A stretch of 7,770 nucleotides of DNA from JAHFLF01 sp964560145. Its GTDB lineage: Bacteria > Patescibacteriota > Minisyncoccia > UBA6257 > 1-14-0-10-44-23. Below the pieces are notes generated by a model. It had not been told where the DNA came from, searched no databases, and saw nothing but the letters and a program-made list of their open reading frames with translations. Each line of letters opens with the position of its first letter. Position 1 is the first letter of the stretch. The stretch lies in the NCBI GenBank assembly GCA_964560145.1, contig CAZLKS010000034.1:1-7770 (forward strand). Reading direction: 5' to 3'. Shown here piece after piece: positions 6,246 through 7,770 of the stretch. Position numbers and translations under genes: made by a program.

Positions 6246-6610
6246 AACTCAGTATACTTCTTATGGTTCCCTTTCGCTTTCTCTACTGGATACTTTTTCT
6301 CGATTTTGATGAGCTTCTTTTCTAGGGCTTCCTTTATATCAATGCCGATGATATCGCTCATACTAAGCACCCAATAAAAAACATCAGCAAGCTCTTCGCC
6401 TATCTCATCCTTGTGGGTCTTTACGTACTCTTCTAACTCGGCGCCGTTTCGCCATTGAAAGTGTTCTAAAACCTCCGCAGCTTCAAGCGAAAGTGAAAGT
6501 GCAATATCTTTTGGATTGTGAAACTGTTTCCAGTCTCTATCCTCTCGGATTTTTGTTATCTTCGCCGTTAACTCCTTGATTTCGGACATATGCCAATCAT
6601 CCCATTTCAT
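6242..6610 (-). CDS. MazG-like / dCTPase-type nucleotide pyrophosphohydrolase
   Basis: A 122-residue all-alpha protein. It shows the paired metal-binding motifs of the MazG/dUTPase-2 superfamily: E43-AA-E46 within LSLEAAEVLEHFQW and E73-LA-D76 within IGEELADVFYW. The tail KKYPVEKAKGNHKKYTEL matches the C-terminal pattern of the RS21-C6/DCTPP1 subgroup (YPV...G..KYT.L), which converts dCTP and base-modified dCTP to the monophosphate and pyrophosphate. Substrate choice here is inferred. An in-frame TGA lies three codons upstream of ATG 6610. An internal ATG at 6589 (residue 8) matches the usual family start better and gives 115 residues; neither has a clear ribosome binding site. It overlaps the helicase gene by 4 bases, so it probably works with it, as a nucleotide-depleting effector, a sanitiser or a sensor subunit. 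Confidence 0.93.
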   Translation of the reverse strand: MKWDDWHMSEIKELTAKITKIREDRDWKQFHNPKDIALSLSLEAAEVLEHFQWRNGAELEEYVKTHKDEIGEELADVFYWVLSMSDIIGIDIKEALEKKLIKIEKKYPVEKAKGNHKKYTEL

Positions 6611-6657
6611 CGGGCTTCATTCAAGTCCTTCGGGATAGACACGGCAAGCCACCTGCC

Positions 6658-7551
6658 CTACTCTCTTCCCTTTATCTCCCCGTATACAAACGGCACCTCT
6701 TCTGGGGTGTGGCGGCAGGAGCCGTCTATTTCGCTCATTCGCTCCCGTGGGCAGACGCTATCAATACTGGTTAATTCTTTGTAGCGATACTTTCCGCCCT
6801 CGCCGGTCCACTCAAAACTAACCTGTGGCACAAAATTGGTATCCACAAACTGCATCACCTTGGTTTTAAGGTCCATTAGAACATATGGGCCCGGACCGGC
6901 GTCACACTGATTGCAGACGACGGCGCGCAGCTGGGCAAACTGGCCGTTAGGCGAAATTGATTCAATCATGGGAATCTTGGAAACACTTGGCATCATCTCG
7001 GAGCGTGCCACAACAGCAAACACCTTTGTCGCTGGATGGTAGCTATACAACCGGTAGACCGGCTCTACCCTGCCGGGTACTGGATTCTGCTCCTCAAGCG
7101 TAATGTAGCCGACTCCCTGCGAATCGCAAAAAACGGAGACAAAATCTCTGACCTCTCCTTTGATGGGTAGGGCGACCGCGTGCGGATTTTTTGCCTTAAA
7201 CTGCGCCAAGGTCATTGGCTCCGGCAGATACTCTAACCGCGCCGGACGATTCACGACATAAAAGACCTCCCGACTTGAACAACCGGCGAAATAAATGGTT
7301 GAGGCGGTCTCCCGTGGAGGCGCCATCTCGCCACCTTGAGGCACGGGCGGATACATCACCTCACCCCCGGGTACATCAACGCGCTCTACAACTCCCGGCG
7401 GAATAGACATTGATATGGGCCACATATCACGCGTGGTAATCTTACCCGTTAACTGAACGAAGCCATATACCGCGAGTAGACCAATGATGCCATAGGCACA
7501 AAGCTCAAGCGGACGGCGCAGGTCTTTATATACTTTTTGCATACCACTCAT
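6658..7551 (-). CDS. Single-pass membrane protein with extracytoplasmic beta-rich domain, unknown function
   Basis: The protein has 297 residues. A short basic cytoplasmic N-terminus (KVYKDLRR) precedes one hydrophobic segment (about 16-34, LELCAYGIIGLLAVYGFVQL), with no signal peptidase or lipobox site that I can see. A proline/glycine-rich linker (50-80) follows, then an outside domain of short beta-type segments. SPNGQFA (200-206) followed by YVLMDLKT (223-230) and FEW (246-248) looks like beta-propeller blades. Six outside cysteines (91, 142, 213, 216, 267, 279), including CNQC at 213-216, could form disulfides. ATG 7551 is used; ATG at 7542 (codon 4) is an alternative. One sampled line is 63% G+C, clearly above the operon downstream. 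It lies 47 bases upstream of the pyrophosphohydrolase on the same strand and may share transcription. I see nothing linking it to defence, and it is probably resident flanking DNA. Confidence 0.85.
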   Translation of the reverse strand: MSGMQKVYKDLRRPLELCAYGIIGLLAVYGFVQLTGKITTRDMWPISMSIPPGVVERVDVPGGEVMYPPVPQGGEMAPPRETASTIYFAGCSSREVFYVVNRPARLEYLPEPMTLAQFKAKNPHAVALPIKGEVRDFVSVFCDSQGVGYITLEEQNPVPGRVEPVYRLYSYHPATKVFAVVARSEMMPSVSKIPMIESISPNGQFAQLRAVVCNQCDAGPGPYVLMDLKTKVMQFVDTNFVPQVSFEWTGEGGKYRYKELTSIDSVCPRERMSEIDGSCRHTPEEVPFVYGEIKGRE

Positions 7552-7609
7552 ACAGCAATACTAACATGAAGCAGAGCGCCGCCCGCAAGGTGACTGACCG
7601 GATTTTCTC

Positions 7610-7636
7610 TTTACATCTCGGGTTGTTTCGTATAAA
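7610..7636 (+). promoter_or_regulatory. Candidate sigma70-type promoter for the zinc-ribbon gene
   Basis: TTTACA at 7610-7615 matches five of six -35 consensus bases. TATAAA at 7631-7636 matches five of six -10 bases, with a 15-base spacer, which is short. Shifting the -10 to TAAAAA (7633-7638) gives 17 bases but a poorer hexamer. The predicted transcript would begin near 7643, a few bases before the ribosome binding site. It lies in the divergent interval 7552-7661. Confidence 0.45.
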
Positions 7637-7650
7637 AATAAAACGCCTGA

Positions 7651-7657
7651 AAGGAGG
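7651..7657 (+). promoter_or_regulatory. Strong Shine-Dalgarno site deciding the zinc-ribbon start
   Basis: AAGGAGG ends four bases before ATG 7662 and is the only near-perfect ribosome binding site in the window. The nine-base word TGAAAGGAG occurs at 7648-7656 and again at 7663-7671, inside the coding start. The second copy stands 8 bases before an in-frame GTG (7680), so a second internal start is possible. Confidence 0.7.
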
Positions 7658-7661
7658 GCTT

Positions 7662-7770
7662 ATGAAAGGAGATGTTTGCGTGTCCTGCCTGCCCTCCGAG
7701 CGGAGGAAGACCGACAAGGTCATTCGCAAGGCGGACGGAAGAACTATCTGCCTGCGTTGCGACTCGCGGT
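7662..7770 (+). CDS. Small zinc-ribbon protein, 5' part only (runs off window)
   Basis: ATG 7662 opens a frame that stays open to the window end, giving 36 residues. It has a CVSC knuckle (C6/C9) and a CLRC knuckle (C30/C33) separated by 20 residues, many of them basic (RRKTDKVIRK). This is the spacing of a zinc ribbon, so a nucleic-acid- or protein-binding role is likely, but the family cannot be named from the fragment. The start is fixed by the strong AAGGAGG and by the need to keep C6. Starting at the in-frame GTG 7680 would lose one zinc ligand. The gene is divergent from the membrane-protein gene across a 110-base interval and is GC-rich, like the right flank. Confidence 0.68.
   Translation, partial: MKGDVCVSCLPSERRKTDKVIRKADGRTICLRCDSR

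Larger units (their letters stand above)
129..6610 (-). other. Seven-gene putative defence operon / island
   Basis: Seven consecutive minus-strand genes are packed with overlaps or short gaps: an ATGA overlap at 6242-6245, a 4-base gap at 1213-1216 and a 1-base gap at 396. The largest gap is 92 bases (1793-1884). Predicted activities are nucleotide pyrophosphohydrolase, nuclease-helicase, SRA-like HNH nuclease, OLD ATPase-TOPRIM nuclease, HEPN-like protein, Cys-rich DUF4268-like protein and an 88-residue orphan. All of the recognisable families are common in phage-defence or restriction loci. I see no transposase, integrase or tRNA at the edges. No strong promoter is visible just upstream of 6610, so the operon may be read from an internal site or from the promoter of the membrane-protein gene upstream. 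Joint function is inferred from context, not shown. Confidence 0.65.

Noticed and set aside
6611..6657. Dedicated promoter for the operon just upstream of the pyrophosphohydrolase
   Set aside because: TTGCCG on the coding strand could be a -35, but the only hexamer at suitable spacing (TGAATG) is a poor -10, so I could not support it.
68..6662. Direct repeats flanking the island (CCCTACT at 68-74 and 6656-6662)
   Set aside because: Only seven bases match and both lie in pyrimidine-rich sequence, so this is within chance expectation and not enough for att sites or target duplications.
1..7770. CRISPR arrays, tRNA or rRNA genes, transposases
   Set aside because: No regularly spaced repeats, cloverleaf or rRNA-like segments, or transposase motifs were found on either strand.

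Overview
This is a bacterial window of compact, intron-free genes read with the standard code (UGA acts as a stop). No housekeeping or marker gene fixes the taxon. The N-anchored extracytoplasmic protein on the right resembles orphan proteins of uncultivated Patescibacteria-type genomes, but that is an impression only.

Layout. Bases 1-87 may hold the 3' end of a rightward gene. Its end overlaps a palindromic REP-like element at 51-125. From 129 to 6610, seven genes lie head to tail on the minus strand, so transcription runs from high to low coordinates. In transcription order they are: a MazG-like/dCTPase-type nucleotide pyrophosphohydrolase; a PD-(D/E)XK nuclease fused to a DUF2075 (Schlafen-group-3-like) superfamily 1 helicase; an SRA-like/HNH endonuclease resembling type IV, modification-dependent restriction enzymes; an OLD-family ABC ATPase-TOPRIM nuclease; a small HEPN-like protein; a cysteine-rich multi-zinc-site protein with a DUF4268-like C-terminus; and an 88-residue orphan. 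Gaps are -4, 24-33, 47-56, 92, 4 and 1 bases, which looks like one operon or two closely packed sub-operons. Upstream on the same strand is a single-pass membrane protein (6658-7551). A divergent gene starting at 7662 encodes a small zinc-ribbon protein that runs off the window.

Interpretation. The 129-6610 block looks like a nucleic-acid-centred defence island. It combines a nucleotide hydrolase, three different nuclease folds (PD-(D/E)XK, HNH, TOPRIM), two NTP-driven motors, a possible RNase-like HEPN protein and zinc-finger accessory proteins. I do not recognise the complete gene set as a named system. Two sub-themes stand out. First, the dCTPase-type MazG protein and the SRA-HNH enzyme could act on modified cytosine in the nucleotide pool and in DNA respectively. 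Second, an OLD nuclease lies in the same operon as an SF1 helicase, which recalls the Gabija pair, but the helicase family and gene order differ. Base composition changes sharply from gene to gene: about 25-40% G+C in sampled lines of the OLD, Cys-rich and helicase genes, 57% in a line of the HEPN-like gene and 63% in the right flank. This fits modular assembly by transfer.
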